NCBI GenBank assembly: GCA_946965045.2 | Contig: OX337234.1 | Coordinates: 496,001 to 560,000 of the forward strand | Reading direction: 5' to 3' | Source: Epithemia pelagica | Taxonomy: Eukaryota; Bacillariophyta; Bacillariophyceae; Surirellales; Surirellaceae | DNA length: 64,000 nucleotides | In this document: piece by piece, positions 9,673-21,432 of the stretch | How the letters are laid out: every line of letters starts with the position of its first letter | How positions within the stretch are numbered: the first letter of the stretch is position 1 | Translations under genes and position numbers: made by a program | The notes under the pieces: generated by a model | Database searches by the model: none | What the model was told of the DNA's origin: nothing | The model's input: the letters and a program-made list of their open reading frames with translations, nothing else

Positions 9673-11448
9673 TCACCGAGAAGACGCCGTGTCGGTGCCT
9701 TGCGGACCACCACCATGGTGTTGGTGCTGTTGCCGATGCTGCTGCTCCTGAATGCTCTTGAGAAACTCGGGAAGATGATGCTCCTTCATTCGAACAAGCT
9801 GGTACTGAACCTTGATACCACCCAAGCTCTGTTCCACCATGGATGTGGCTCTCGCAACAAGACTTTCCATGCTGGAGCACTCTTCTTCTGGTGCCTGTAG
9901 AGGCCATAGGTTAGTCGAATACCCTAGAGTAGGGGGAGGAGGAGGAGGCAGTGAACCCTGTGGAGGAGGAGGAGGAGGATAGTTGTTAACTGTAGTTGGA
10001 GTCTGAGGTGGTGGCATAGGCGAAGGATAATTTATAGGTGCTGGAGCAGTGGGCCGATGTGGGACAGGGACCGGTGCTGGAGGAGCAACATGCTGCTGCA
10101 GCGGGAAATTGGGCCCTGGAAATGGATGACATGAACTGTCTTGTTGATGCTGCAACGGAGGATGATAGGTTCCATGCGACTGCTGTGGCGGAGGGGGCTG
10201 TTGTTGTGGTGGTGGAGGTGGTGGTGGTGCCTGTGATGTATTAGGCTTTTTGACTTTGACTGGAGGCCAACCAAACTGTGGAAAGAACCATGTTTCGTTG
10301 CTCCCTGCTGCATCCGTAGGCATACTTGTGGGGTGCTTCTCACTCGTTTGGTTTTGAGTTGAATCTTGTGGACCTTGGTGCTTCGGTTGCAGCAGTTCAA
10401 TGGACGTGGTAGGTCTTTGACTTGTGCGGCTTTCTTCGAGTACATCCCTTTCGTTCTCTTCAAACGAACGTCTTCTCTTCCTTTCAACAGCAAGGGGAGG
10501 ATACTGCTCATAGCGTTTCTTTCGCCTCTCTTTCTTTTCTTCTTGCTTTTTCAAGTAGCGGCGGCGACGGAGACGGCGTCTCTGTTCCGAACGTTCTTTC
10601 CTCCAAAGCTTTATTTCCCGCGCATATCGCTCTTGGTCTCGTTTGGCCCGATGGACATAGGATGCTCGATCTTCTTTGGTCATTTCCTGCCATTCGCCTC
10701 CAATCAATTTCCCAATCGTAGAAAAGGTTAGTGGAGATTCCTTGTCCCGGCCACGACATACCAGTTGCTTGCGCTTCCATTGAAAAAAGTAGTTGTAGGC
10801 CGAAAGAGGCCGTTTGGGACGCGCCGACTCGTGATCATCGTCATCGTCTTCATCGGTGCTACTACTGTCGTGGTCCGAAATTTCCGAAATCTCGCTTTCT
10901 CGATCCGCAGCACTTTGAGAGTGCTTCTTCTTGGCTTTCATGCCACAAGAAGGACGTTTTGAAGCCCTGCGTTTGGAGTCGGAGCGACGTTTCGACTTGG
11001 TGTCGCTCGTCGGTGCCGCTCCTCCTCCTCTTCTGGTGGTTCCGACAGCTTTCGCAACAAAGGACACTGATTCTTCGGCTGCTGTTGATTCCGTGACTTC
11101 TTCTTCATCATCTTCGTCGGTGTAGCTGCTGCTGTCACTTTTTTCTCCAATGGCTGGAGAGGAGACAGCCGTAATGCTTGTGGCGCTGTAATCATACTCT
11201 TCCGGGTCCTCCCTATCTCCCTCCGTTTGAGTCGCATGCTGCAAGTCGTCTCGTGTCGTCGGTGTGGTATCTTGTTCTTCTTCTACGTCAAACGAGTTTG
11301 GTAGGAATGAGACTGCTAGCTGTAAAAAGTTCTCCTCTTCCTCCAGGTTCCGATGGTGGTGGTGGTGGTCGTCATGCGTATAGGTGTCCCCCGCATGCAC
11401 CTCGGCATCCGTTGGACGTGTTGCATCCATGAAAGAAGATATCCGCAT
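9673..11448 (-). CDS. HMG-box DNA-binding protein
   Basis: An intact 591-aa frame from an ATG at 11448. The N-terminal third is acidic and serine-rich, with a histidine run. One HMG box (about residues 210-280) begins RPKRPLSAYNYFFQWKRK and continues through GKLIGGEWQEM and AREIKLWRKERS, followed by a very basic RRRLRRRRYLKKQEEKK segment. The C-terminal half is proline- and glutamine-rich, including PPPPPP runs, and looks disordered. HMG-box proteins bend DNA in the nucleus, in chromatin or transcription. The acidic, box, basic, Pro/Gln layout suggests a transcriptional regulator, but no target can be inferred. Confidence 0.85.
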   Translation of the reverse strand: MRISSFMDATRPTDAEVHAGDTYTHDDHHHHHRNLEEEENFLQLAVSFLPNSFDVEEEQDTTPTTRDDLQHATQTEGDREDPEEYDYSATSITAVSSPAIGEKSDSSSYTDEDDEEEVTESTAAEESVSFVAKAVGTTRRGGGAAPTSDTKSKRRSDSKRRASKRPSCGMKAKKKHSQSAADRESEISEISDHDSSSTDEDDDDDHESARPKRPLSAYNYFFQWKRKQLVCRGRDKESPLTFSTIGKLIGGEWQEMTKEDRASYVHRAKRDQERYAREIKLWRKERSEQRRRLRRRRYLKKQEEKKERRKKRYEQYPPLAVERKRRRSFEENERDVLEESRTSQRPTTSIELLQPKHQGPQDSTQNQTSEKHPTSMPTDAAGSNETWFFPQFGWPPVKVKKPNTSQAPPPPPPPQQQPPPPQQSHGTYHPPLQHQQDSSCHPFPGPNFPLQQHVAPPAPVPVPHRPTAPAPINYPSPMPPPQTPTTVNNYPPPPPPQGSLPPPPPPTLGYSTNLWPLQAPEEECSSMESLVARATSMVEQSLGGIKVQYQLVRMKEHHLPEFLKSIQEQQHRQQHQHHGGGPQGTDTASSR

Positions 11449-11830
11449 TCGCTATGAATGAATGATTCGCTCCGTCCTTCTTTTATGATTCCTCTTTTTT
11501 TCTTTTGGTCGGTTAGGCGACAAGGACAAAGGAAACACAGTGACCCATAGGAGTCATCAACCGAGAAACCTTTTCTTCTTGTAGAGTGCTGCGCGTGTTC
11601 CCTCTACTAGGAGTTAGGAGTAGCTAGGAGCAGTCTTGTTCTCTTGGTGTTGTGTACTCCTAAGAAAAAAATTACACCTCTAACTAATAATAGAATTTTA
11701 CAAAAGGTTGGATCAAACCCGTACGCCAACGAGCGTCCAACGGTCGAGAGGAGTGTAGTATTAGTATAGATAGAGGACGTAAGTAGACTAGAGACTCTAG
11801 GTACCTCGGTAGCGGTATGCTTAATGCTTA

Positions 11831-12674
11831 GGGCCTGTGTCCAGGGAATGTGTTTTTGAGTTCTGAAATCGAGTTCCGAGTTTCGAGGTTGAGCCAATAG
11901 GTTATGGTCCCCTTGAAAACTCGAAAACACAACCTCGAATCCCCCAAATCTTGGCAATCCCCCAACGACCTTGCCAAGATTCTGAAATCGAGTTTCGAGT
12001 TTCGAGGTTTGCAAAGAGCACCACGCGCTCCTACAAAACCCACCTTTTCAGCCGGGCTCTCTGTCTCTCGTTTCGATTTCTCGCAGACGGGAGGTACCCC
12101 CGCAATCGGAGGGAAAATCACATCTATTGCACCATCCGTTGAAATTTTCAGGCTCGCGTTCTATATGCACAATGTGTACCACCTAACGGATTGGTGGTTA
12201 ATTCTCCGAATCAATTATAGATTATTTCCGAATTATGTTTGAATGTATAACATCATAAGCATTTCTAATTGAACAATCTTGAGAAGCTCATTCGAAAGAG
12301 CTCGTCAGGCGCTTTCCAAATCACTGCGGTTCGTGAAAATCGGACTTACCCTTCCCATCGACGATTGAAAATTCGTCAGTGTTCGTGCGAAAGATAAGGA
12401 TTTTTTGTCATGGCTTCTCCCCCCACCCTCTCCACCACGATGGCAATGCTCCGTGGTGGAGGGAGTGGGGCTCTGTTGGAGGGAGAGGCACGCGATTTTT
12501 GGGTAGGGCGCGCTCATTCTACAGGTAAATCGTGCGTTTTCTGCACCAATACGATGGTGCAATAGATGTGATTTTTACGGTAGTTGTTTCAAGGTAGGGA
12601 CAGAGCCCCACCTCAAAACTCGAAAGTCGATTTCAGACCTCGAAAACACCCATACCTACCCTGGACACAGGGCC
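11831..12674. mobile_element. MITE with GGGCCTGTGTCCAGGG termini, possibly PIF/Harbinger-like
   Basis: Perfect 16-bp inverted termini (GGGCCTGTGTCCAGGG) extend as a degenerate inverted repeat for about 65 bp at both ends. The flanks are TTA on the left and TCA on the right, close to the 3-bp target duplication of PIF/Harbinger elements but not identical. The interior has a second direct repeat of a CTGAAATCGAGTT word and an inverted pair around CACATCTATTGCACCATC. No long frame survives, so it is non-autonomous. Confidence 0.65.
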
Positions 12675-12725
12675 TCAAGCCTTTTGGGTGACAACAGCGA
12701 ATACGAGACGACGAAGGAGAAGGAG

Positions 12726-12756
12726 GTGGTAGTGGTAGTGGTAGTGGTAGTGGTAG
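12726..12756 (+). repeat. GGTAGT microsatellite
   Basis: About five tandem GGTAGT units directly downstream of the MITE. Simple-sequence DNA with no coding role seen. Confidence 0.75.
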
Positions 12757-14060
12757 AGAAAGAGGCCTATCTAGAGGAGTAGTATTGAATATTGAATATT
12801 CTATTTTCTATTGCAAATTGCAACTCTCCTACAAGTACAAGAGCACGAGCATGATGGGCCTATGAAATGACACGAGTATGGACCAAACGAAGGGGCTCAG
12901 CTCGGATACCTTTGATATAATATTGTTCATTCAACAAGATCATGATGGAAACGACACACTAGTCCCACCGCGACTGGATGTGTTCGCAGGTCGCATTCCA
13001 GGGATTGGTCTTCTCTTCCATCTCCGCCTACCGACGAAGGTACCTACCTAGGTAGACTTCCGGCTTCCGAGTCGAGTAGCTGCCACCTTGACCGAAAGAA
13101 ACGGGGGTCTTCTGTACTGTTGTGTCTGTGCACGAGTGTGTGGATGAGATATGAGATCCCAAAAGCTACTACGTGTATAATGTGTGTAGAGCCATGGGAC
13201 AATCGCCCTCCTCCTCCTCCACATTCCACATGCATGGGTGTCGTGGTCGTGGTGAACAATTAGCTGCGCCAGCACCGAAAGAAACGGGTGGTGTGGTCTG
13301 GGGGTCTTGCTGTTGTTGTTGTTTCTCGAGTAGTGTTTCTCGACACAAACGTGTGGGTGTCTGTGTCGAACGCTCGACGCCTCTCCCTCACCTACGTGTC
13401 AATTCACGTGATAGCCCGTGTAAAAACATTTTGGTCCAAATTAGTACGGGCTATCGCGGTGCCAAATTGTCAGGTAGACCAGATATTTGCCTGAATCCAG
13501 AAATCCAGAAAATCCTGAATAACTCGACCGGGTGTTGATCTTTTTCAAAACAAAGATTATCAGCAGATAGAGCTCATCGAGCTCTGTCGATTCCGCTGCT
13601 TAAAGTTGGAAAAGGGCAACATGGTCGTGACTCAGGAATTATGGCGTGACTCATGCGCCAAACCGTCAGGTTGCCTCTAGCTATGAAAGCTAGCTCTCCG
13701 AGTGGTCGGAGCATTCGGAAGCACTGACTGTCTGTCTGTGGTCCGCCGGAAACCGCCGAGGTGCGACTGCTGTATGTGATGACGGATTTTCCAGCTGCCA
13801 ACACTGTCATTCGACGCTCCAGCGAGTGTCGGTGTGAATGGTATGATGCAAATTGTTGTCTGTCAGTATTTTTGACGATGGGTAGTAAGGAACGGGGATG
13901 TCAGCGATGCTGCGAGTCTTCTGTATGTAGTACTGTACACGTGTCTGTGTCACAGCTTGCCCTCGTGTTGCACAACACCAAAAAGTGAGACAAGGCGCAA
14001 ACCTCAAAAACGTGGTGAGAAAAACAAAACCAGCGATTGGCCATTCCAATAGTCAAACTA

Positions 14061-14097
14061 CAACTACAACAACAACAACAACAACAACAACAACAGC
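14061..14097 (+). repeat. CAA trinucleotide tract upstream of the patatin gene
   Basis: About twelve CAA/CTA units in the 5' flank of the gene that starts at 14325. It may lie in the 5' UTR. A similar CAA tract encodes a poly-Thr run inside the same gene. Confidence 0.7.
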
Positions 14098-14324
14098 AAG
14101 ACAATCTTCTTCTTACGACTGCATCAGAGAAAGTGTTCCTGGTAGAGGAGCGACAACGAGTCACTCGTTGAAAACGAGTCACTCGTTGAAATCGATACAG
14201 AGCGAAACAAAGCATTACATCGATTCTCGCAATTCTCTTCTTTTCACTGTGCCAAACCCAACCTACCACAACCACAATCGATACAGTCATTGTCCCCACA
14301 CTGTTTTGTGATTTGTGCTCGAAT

Positions 14325-17308
14325 ATGAATGGGAGTGAAACCAACTTGTCGTCGTCATCGTCGACATGGCCGCAACGCATTGCAGCCGCCTTGAGTGGTA
14401 CCTTGCAGCATCGCCACGAGGACGAGCATGGCAATCTACAACAGTACTACAGCAACCCCAACGAGAATAATAATCATCTCGTCTCACTCTTGCACGACGA
14501 AATGGATACCAATGGCGATGGAACGGTCAGTTTGCACGAATTGTGGTCCTGGACGCAACGGACCTTGGCCACGGGCCACAACGACGAACATGAGAATGAA
14601 TTGTTGTCCACCACGTATTCCTTGTCCACCTGGCTGATCAAAACACTTCATGTATTGTGGCATTCCTGTACCTCGTGGAGTCGTTCCAATGTCTTGCTGT
14701 GGTTGGCCGCGCTGTGGGTCGTGTCCATTATTCCCGGTCGCTTGCATGGATGGTCCGGCAAGGTGTTGAAATGGCCCATTTTGGTGCTCACCTATGCCAT
14801 GATTACCCTGGAATTGCTCGTCTACATTGGCATTCGACTCGCCATTCGCGTCGCCGAAGCGACGGTCGCCACTCCCAAACATCGACAGTTGCGGCGGGCC
14901 ATGGCCCAAGCGCAATCCTATGCCGAATGGTACCAATTGGCGACCGCCTTGGATCGATCCCAAAATCGACACGTGTGGTTGCAGCAGCAACACGAACCAC
15001 AACCCGAACAACCACCCAAACACCACAACATCCACAAACACCACAGAAGCAACGAAACCACCACCACCAGCTCCTTGGCTGGCACGTCGTCTGACAAGGA
15101 TCCAACCACCACCACCCGAACGACGACGGACTCGTCGTCGTCGTCGTCCCACAATTACAATTGGCGTTTGGTGCAAGAATTGCAAAAGGAATTGCAAGAG
15201 GCGCGACACCATCACGCGTCCCTGTCGTCCACGCATCAATTGCACACGACCTTGGCCGTCTTGCAACAATGTACCCGCGGCCCCAATGTCGGCGGTATCA
15301 TGAGCAGTGACTTGTTTTCCTATTCCAATACCGGACAACCCAAACAAGCCGTGTCCGACTTTTTGCATCACGTCATTGAAACCTTGCACTTTGTCACCAA
15401 TCAAACCCTACATCTCCAACAACAGCAACAACATGAACAACAAGAGCAACAACAAGCCAACCATGGAGGATCCATTTCCGATGATTGGTCTCTGGAAGAG
15501 GCACCATCGGTACCACATTCCGCTTCGTCGTCCTCCTCTTCCTCTTCGGCCTCTTCCTCCTTTTCCAATGTCATTGATTCTCATCCTTTTGCCACGGCTT
15601 CCGAACCACAACCCGAGATGGGGTTGTCCGACGAACCCAAAGATGCACAGCATCACAACCAACACACCAACAATCCCCATGCCTTGGTCTTGTCCGTCTT
15701 GAAACGGGCTCGAGCCTCGTACGGTCGGACCGCCCTGTGTTTGAGTGGCGGCGCGACCATGGGCCTCTATCATTTTGGCGTCTTGTTGGGATTGGCTCAT
15801 CAAGGACTGTTGCCGCGCATTATATCCGGCACGAGTGCCGGCAGTGTCGTGGCGGCCATTGTCTGTACCCGGACCAATGCCGAATTAAATGACGTCTTGC
15901 AACCCTATTTGGTGGCCTCGCACATGACGTGCTTTGATCGACCCTGGATGCAACGACTCCGGAGTCTCTATGAAAATGGATTCATGTTTGATCCGGCCGT
16001 GTGGGCCGAAAAAATCAAATGGTACGTGGACCAAATCTGTGCGTGTGCGTGTGCGCCCTCTCGTTCTCTTGGATTCTCATGGTTCGCATTTTCAACCAAC
16101 AACCTTTTGTGGAATGAAACCAACCAACCAAACAAACAAACAAACATACTGCAGGTTTACCAATGGCGACATGACCTTTGAAGAAGCCTATCGACGAACG
16201 GGTCGTATCTTTTGCATTACCCTGTCCAGTACCTGCCAAAAGGCGCCGCCCGTGCTCATTAATTACTTGTCGGCCCCCCATGTCACCATTGCCAGTGCCG
16301 TCTTGGCGTCCAGTGCCGTGCCGGGCTTTATTCCACCCGTCCGACTCCAATACAAGGATTCCAAGGGCGTGATTCGAAACTATGGACAACACGATCAAAC
16401 CTATTACGATGGTACGTGTGTCGTTCAGTTCAGTCCGTCAGCTGTTTTATTCTTGTGCTTGTCGAAATGTGGGATGGACACTTACCAGAAAGCAACTGTT
16501 TGTCGTGTTCTTCTTCTTCTTCGTTTTTGTGTTTTGTTCCATTCTACTACGATCATCTATAGGTTCCATTCGACAGGACATTCCCACCAGTGGCTTGGCG
16601 GAAACCTTGAATTGTCACTTTTTTATTGCCTCGCAATGCAATCCACACATTGTTCCCTTTTTCTTCAATCCCAAGGGCGGTGTGGGTCGTCCCAGTCGAT
16701 GGTCCAGTGGAGAACAAGAACATTCCTGGCGCGGTGGCTTTTTGTTGGCCGCCTTGGAAATGTATCTCAAGGTACGTATTACAGTGTGTCTACAAACAAA
16801 AAGACTGGAGCGCGCGGATTCCCAGAAAGCAACTCACAGGTACCATTGTTTGTTTGTTTCATGTCGTGACTATAATAGAATGATATGAAATCCAAGTGTG
16901 TCTTTCTCAAAGACTTGGAAGCTGCGGTGGGTTTCACGTCTACCATGATGACACAGGAATTTGAGGGATCGACCACCATTGTGCCACAAGTGTCCATCAA
17001 AGACTACTACATGGTACGTATAGTATGTTTTGTGTTCTTGACGTCATATGTTGGAACATGATCTCATGTTGGTTCCTTCTTGCGTAATTGTTTCTACCTA
17101 TATTACCTAGTTATTTTCGGATCCCTGTCCCCACGATGCCAAACGCTACTTCCAGGCTGGGAAAGTGGCTGCCTACGAACACATGGAATTGATCAAGTTG
17201 CATTTTAGCATTTCCGATGCCTTGGAAGATTGCATTGCCAAACTCGAAGGAAGACCCACCACCATTGGCGGTGGTGAGTCGTCCCAACGGGACGGAATTG
17301 GGCCTCCC

Positions 17309-17345
<37 letters not shown>

Positions 17346-18004
17346 CCAAGCCACCTTCTTCCATTCGTCGTCGTCGCGAAGAACGATGTGCCTCCTTTGT
17401 CAGCCGAGCGAGTAGTAGTAGTAGTAGCAGTCCTAGTTGTGATTCCGTCTTGGAACCAGGCCGTCGGTCGGAGGAGGCTCGTACCTGCGACACTTCCACA
17501 ACGTCTTCGGCTCGTGGAGGAGGAGGAGTTTTGGATATTCCGTCCGAAAAAGAACCAGAGAACGAATCCTCCGTGTCGGAGGAGGCACCCGCAACAACAT
17601 CCCGTCGAATCGTGGTGGATGAGGACAAGCCACACAAGTGTCCGGCCGACAAGGCACAATTGGAACAAATGGTGACCCAAGCCATTCAACAACAATCCCG
17701 TGGCTCCAAGAATAATAACAACAACAATGCGGGAGCCATTGCGTTTCGAGCCATTCGACGGGAGGAACCACAACGACGATGCTCGAAGGAGAAGGACGAT
17801 GTGGAATGGGCCAGTCGTCCATCGCCCTCGTCTCCACTGAGTGTGGCCGTGGGTTTTGAACAATGGGTGACCGAAGCCATTCAGGTCAAGAAAGGACGGG
17901 GTGATAATACCCTTGCCTTTGAAACCTTGGCGGTAGATGACGACGATGATTTTGTGCCCATTACACCCATTGTATCATCGTATGGAAAGATACCGTCGTC
18001 GTAA
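14325..18004 (+). CDS. Patatin-like (triacylglycerol-lipase type) phospholipase with N-terminal EF-hand; five exons
   Basis: Exons from reading-frame and splice-site continuity: 14325-16021, 16155-16411, 16563-16771, 16879-17013, 17111-18004. All four introns (133, 151, 107, 97 bp) start GTACG and end AG. An EF-hand loop DTNGDGTVSLHEL lies near residues 59-72, two hydrophobic helices at about 120-175, then a His/Gln/Thr-rich stretch. The patatin core has the oxyanion loop SGGATMGLYHFG, the nucleophile elbow SGTSAGS (about residue 500), and the catalytic Asp in YYDGS, split across the exon 2/3 junction. The order of membrane helices then patatin resembles SDP1/Tgl storage-lipid lipases. Likely hydrolyses neutral or phospholipids at a membrane or lipid droplet. 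Calcium control through the EF-hand is inference. The C-terminal tail is low complexity with a poly-Thr run. Confidence 0.85.
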
Positions 18005-18720
18005 ACGGACTACCTACTCGATGGGAAAGGCACGGCATGTGGAATCCTTCTTGCACAAAACAAACTTGTACATTCCCTCTAGCGACCACGCTAAGATAGG
18101 GCTGTTGGAGAGAGTCGAGCCGATCACTTGTTGTATATAGCTACCGAGACACGTGTTCCTTGGTTCTTCAAACGGTTGTTCCTTCGAGAAACCTACGCGC
18201 AACCTACGCGCATGTACTCTGGCAAAATGGGAAACACCACCACCACCGGTTGGAGAAAAATACAACTGGATGGGGGGTCTATAGTATCGAAACTAGAATG
18301 AAACTGAGTGCACTACTAAAATAGAAAACTAAAGAATGTGATTGGTTGCGTGTGCGCGGTACGTGGATACACGCATTATATATACGGATGGAGCGAGGAA
18401 CGAGAGTGCTCGACAGGACGGCCGAACAACAACGAGGAACCCTAAGTACGAAGTGTTGCATCCACGAATCCGAGAACCTCTTCTTGTCGTATCTATAGGT
18501 CATGTGTAGTATCGAAACTAGAATGAAACTGAGTGCACTGCTACTGATATGTAAACTAAAGAGTTGTATGATGTGATGGATCGAGTGTGTGTGCAGTACT
18601 CGGATACACGCCGTAGAGTCGTCCCATTCCATGTAGATACGGATGGAACGAGTGGTTGACAGGACAGTTGAACAGCGAGGGAACCCAACGTGTTCCATCC
18701 ACGAATCCAGCGACCTCTTT
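18005..18720. other. Intergenic between convergent patatin and SppA genes
   Basis: This space between two convergent stops holds a tandem duplication of about 200 bp (listed separately), which would lie in the 3' UTR of the minus-strand SppA gene. I see no gene. Confidence 0.6.
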
Positions 18721-18725
18721 TTAGG
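18284..18725. repeat. Diverged tandem duplication at the SppA 3' end
   Basis: Two direct copies start with GTATCGAAACTAGAATGAAA at 18284 and 18509. Each runs about 200 bp to a shared CATCCACGAATCC word. They have diverged by indels and substitutions. The second copy reaches the SppA stop region, so the event duplicated the gene's 3' flank. Confidence 0.75.
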
Positions 18726-21432
18726 CCCACCGACGCGAGTCCAAGGACTGTGGCAAGGAGGAGGATGGACGGTGTGCTTGTTGTTGCGACAACAAGGCTT
18801 GGAGGGCCGACGTTTCGTCCACGGTCAGGAAAATGCCCGACCAAGCCGTCCTTGTGGATGGCACGGAGTTCTTTTTTTGGTTCAACAGGGGTTGCATCCA
18901 CCACAACAAGGACAAGGGAGATGCGGCAGCTGTGGGAGTTCCCCCCAATCCGTCCCACCAAAATTCCTGGTCCGTACTGCTGGCTTCGTCGTCCCCCCAC
19001 ATCCAACGACTGGCCAGGGCCAAGAGTGTCTCGGGACTATTCTTCTTTGGGGGGCCCGAAAACCAGCTCGACCAATCACCACCACTACTTTCTTCGTTCG
19101 AATTGTGATTCACGCTCCTCACCGCCGCCGAGGGCGCTGTCGACGCGGTCCAGGGCGTGACTTCAATCGCGTCCGGGTCGTCGTCGGAACAATACGTGCG
19201 CTTGGCATAGGCCACGGCACGTTCGTAGCCACCGACTTCATCGAGCAATCCAACTTCCTTGGCTTGTCGACCGGTCCACACCTTGCCTTGGGCCACGTGA
19301 TGGACCGTTTCCGGGGACAATCGCCGTCCGTGTTGGACGACGTGTTGAAAGACATCGTAATAGCGATCGACGGATCCAGCCATGTTTTGTTGCATGCGGG
19401 CCGTCCATGGCGCAAACGCACTGTAGGACGGCGCCAAGGATCCCGACGACACGTGTTCGACGCGAATCCCTTGTTGCTGCGCCCATTGCGTGAAATCGGC
19501 CCGCACACCAAAGACGCCAATACTCCCCGTCAAGGTCTTGTGCAAGCCAAAAATGCGATGGGCATGGGCGGCAATGTAATAGCCGCCACTGGCGGCGACA
19601 TGACCCAAGGATACCACCACGGGCAGGGGCAGGGCTTGCAATTCTTGCGATACTTGTTCGCAGGCAAAAATGGAACCGCCCGGACTGACAATCCTCAAGA
19701 CCAAACACTGAATGGTGGGATCCTTGTTGCTATTGTTGTTGGCCAATTGTTGCTGTTGTTGCTGTTGTTGAACGTAATGATGAAGGGCTCGCACCTTGGC
19801 CACAATGGATTGGGCCTTGGCATCGTCAATGGTACCAATCACATTCAGGGACACGATGCGTTCCCGCGGTGCCGGTTTGGCACCCATCAACAAGGAGGGT
19901 GGCGGCAGTCCGACCGTTTGGGTAATCCAGTGATGGTACCAGGCGGCCCACTGCTGGCGTTTCCGCTTCCACAGTTGCAGCGACTGTTGCTGGTCGTGAT
20001 AGTCAGCCACGGAAATGGCGTGCGTGGCCGTACCAAAATGATCAAAATCCGTCTCGTGGGGATCCCACTGCGATTGAATGGCGGTGGCCTGGTCGAGGCG
20101 ACCTTGCGCCGTGGCGCGATTGACGGCCAACAAATCGTGCAAGGGATGCCGCCGCGTGACACAATCGACCAATCCCGCCTTCCAGGCCGTATGGGCTGGA
20201 AAGGTGCCCGATTCGTGAATCCGATGCCACAAGTGCAACCATTTGGCATTGGTCCAATCAGCCGACGTGGCCACGGTGGATGACTGCTTGGTTTTGGACT
20301 TGTGGTGGTTGGAGTGATTGGTGGCCGCCAGGGTACTGTGCGGTTGCAATCCCGTCGTGGGTGTCGGTGCAACGGCGGGAGCTTCGGATTCGGTGGTCCG
20401 CGGCACGGCCTTGCCGCCACTGCCCTTGCTGGCCAACCAGGCCGTCAAGAGTGCCTTGCTCCGGGCCTGGGTAATTTCCAAACACAAATTGGCATCGAGT
20501 TCGGAAATGAGCGTCGTGACAGCTTCCTTGTGCGGTTTGGTCCAAGTCGATTCCGACACGACATTGGGAGCCGTCTTGTAGGCGCCCTGCTTGACGACAT
20601 GACAGTAAACGCCATACTTTTGCAAGAGGGGTCGAATAAAGACGGTGGGTTGCCACACACCGAGCAATTCCAATTCGCCATGGGATTGCAAATGAATCCG
20701 GTCAAAGACACTGGCCAAATAATACGTGGGATTGCCCGAATGCGCGGCACTGCCCAAATGCGGCGCAAAGCAATACAAGGGCTTTTTGGGAACCCGGGGG
20801 ACCATGGTGGGATGGTGGGTGGTGGTTCCACTTGCACCACTGCTGTTAGAGTTTGGCTCGTAGTGTCGCCGATGCGATTGGCGAAAGACGGTCAAGGCAT
20901 TGCGAATTTCTTCCCAATCGGACCAGCCCAAATTATTGCCCGACGATTTGGTGGGATGTCCCATGCCATTGCCAAAAGTGCCAAACAAGCTGACAATCTG
21001 TGCATCTTGCGCGGCGGTGTGAATCAAGTGCACCAATTCCACCACCGACAGGGTACACGCTTCGGGGGAAGACGAACCCAGCCATGAATTCGATTCCGAG
21101 TCATTGCCCCGTTTCCAATGTTGCAACCATCGTCGAAAGGCTTGCCGTTGTCGAGTACTGGCACTCGGTGCTTGTTGCGTCAATTCCAATTGATCAAAGG
21201 CAATCGACAAGCACTTCTTTTTGGTTTCGTTGGATGATTGCGTTTCGTGGTCGTGGAGGCGTTGCAATTGGCGCACTTCGTTCGCCAGGTACGCAATGCC
21301 GGCCACCGAGGCCACAACGGCCGATGCCCGAAACGTTTTTGGCACTCGAGACCAGATACTACTAGTACTACTACTACTACTCGAAGCAGCAGGAGGAGAG
21401 GGAGTGGCGGAGGAAGGGGATGGAGATGCCAT
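18721..21432 (-). CDS. sppA: Signal peptide peptidase SppA-type serine protease (S49), double-domain form
   Basis: A 903-aa intact frame from an ATG at 21432. Ser-rich N-terminus with a membrane-type segment near residues 35-50, then two S49 domains. The first has the lysine-bearing KQGAYKTAPN motif (about residue 286). The second has RIVSPGGSIFACEQV, the Ser motif HVAASGGYYIAA (about residue 614), and the conserved LTGSIGVFGV. Lys in the N-domain and Ser in the C-domain is the dyad layout of long bacterial and plastid SppA, a membrane protease that clears cleaved signal peptides and, in chloroplasts, acts at thylakoids. Poly-Gln and Ser/Thr insertions between the domains explain the length. 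A partial extra copy is at 63849-64000. Confidence 0.88.
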   Translation of the reverse strand: MASPSPSSATPSPPAASSSSSSTSSIWSRVPKTFRASAVVASVAGIAYLANEVRQLQRLHDHETQSSNETKKKCLSIAFDQLELTQQAPSASTRQRQAFRRWLQHWKRGNDSESNSWLGSSSPEACTLSVVELVHLIHTAAQDAQIVSLFGTFGNGMGHPTKSSGNNLGWSDWEEIRNALTVFRQSHRRHYEPNSNSSGASGTTTHHPTMVPRVPKKPLYCFAPHLGSAAHSGNPTYYLASVFDRIHLQSHGELELLGVWQPTVFIRPLLQKYGVYCHVVKQGAYKTAPNVVSESTWTKPHKEAVTTLISELDANLCLEITQARSKALLTAWLASKGSGGKAVPRTTESEAPAVAPTPTTGLQPHSTLAATNHSNHHKSKTKQSSTVATSADWTNAKWLHLWHRIHESGTFPAHTAWKAGLVDCVTRRHPLHDLLAVNRATAQGRLDQATAIQSQWDPHETDFDHFGTATHAISVADYHDQQQSLQLWKRKRQQWAAWYHHWITQTVGLPPPSLLMGAKPAPRERIVSLNVIGTIDDAKAQSIVAKVRALHHYVQQQQQQQQLANNNSNKDPTIQCLVLRIVSPGGSIFACEQVSQELQALPLPVVVSLGHVAASGGYYIAAHAHRIFGLHKTLTGSIGVFGVRADFTQWAQQQGIRVEHVSSGSLAPSYSAFAPWTARMQQNMAGSVDRYYDVFQHVVQHGRRLSPETVHHVAQGKVWTGRQAKEVGLLDEVGGYERAVAYAKRTYCSDDDPDAIEVTPWTASTAPSAAVRSVNHNSNEESSGGDWSSWFSGPPKKNSPETLLALASRWMWGDDEASSTDQEFWWDGLGGTPTAAASPLSLLWWMQPLLNQKKNSVPSTRTAWSGIFLTVDETSALQALLSQQQAHRPSSSLPQSLDSRRWA

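Larger units (their letters stand above)
11449..14324. other. Intergenic region with MITE and simple repeats
   Basis: Between the divergent HMG-box and patatin genes I find no convincing gene. Contents are a MITE at 11831-12674, a GGTAGT microsatellite near 12726-12756, a CAA tract at about 14061-14097, and an 18-bp direct duplication at 14156-14191 whose core ACGAGTCACTCGT is nearly palindromic. The last two lie in the 5' flank of the patatin gene and may be regulatory. Confidence 0.6.

Noticed and set aside
14484-15404. A 306-codon minus-strand frame opposite patatin exon 1
   Set aside because: Low-complexity Gly/Arg/Gln composition and full overlap with the EF-hand/patatin exon mark it as a shadow.
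18643-20283. A 546-codon plus-strand frame opposite the SppA gene
   Set aside because: It is antisense to a gene with clear S49 motifs, has Arg/Gly/Gln-biased composition typical of a shadow frame, and has no domain.
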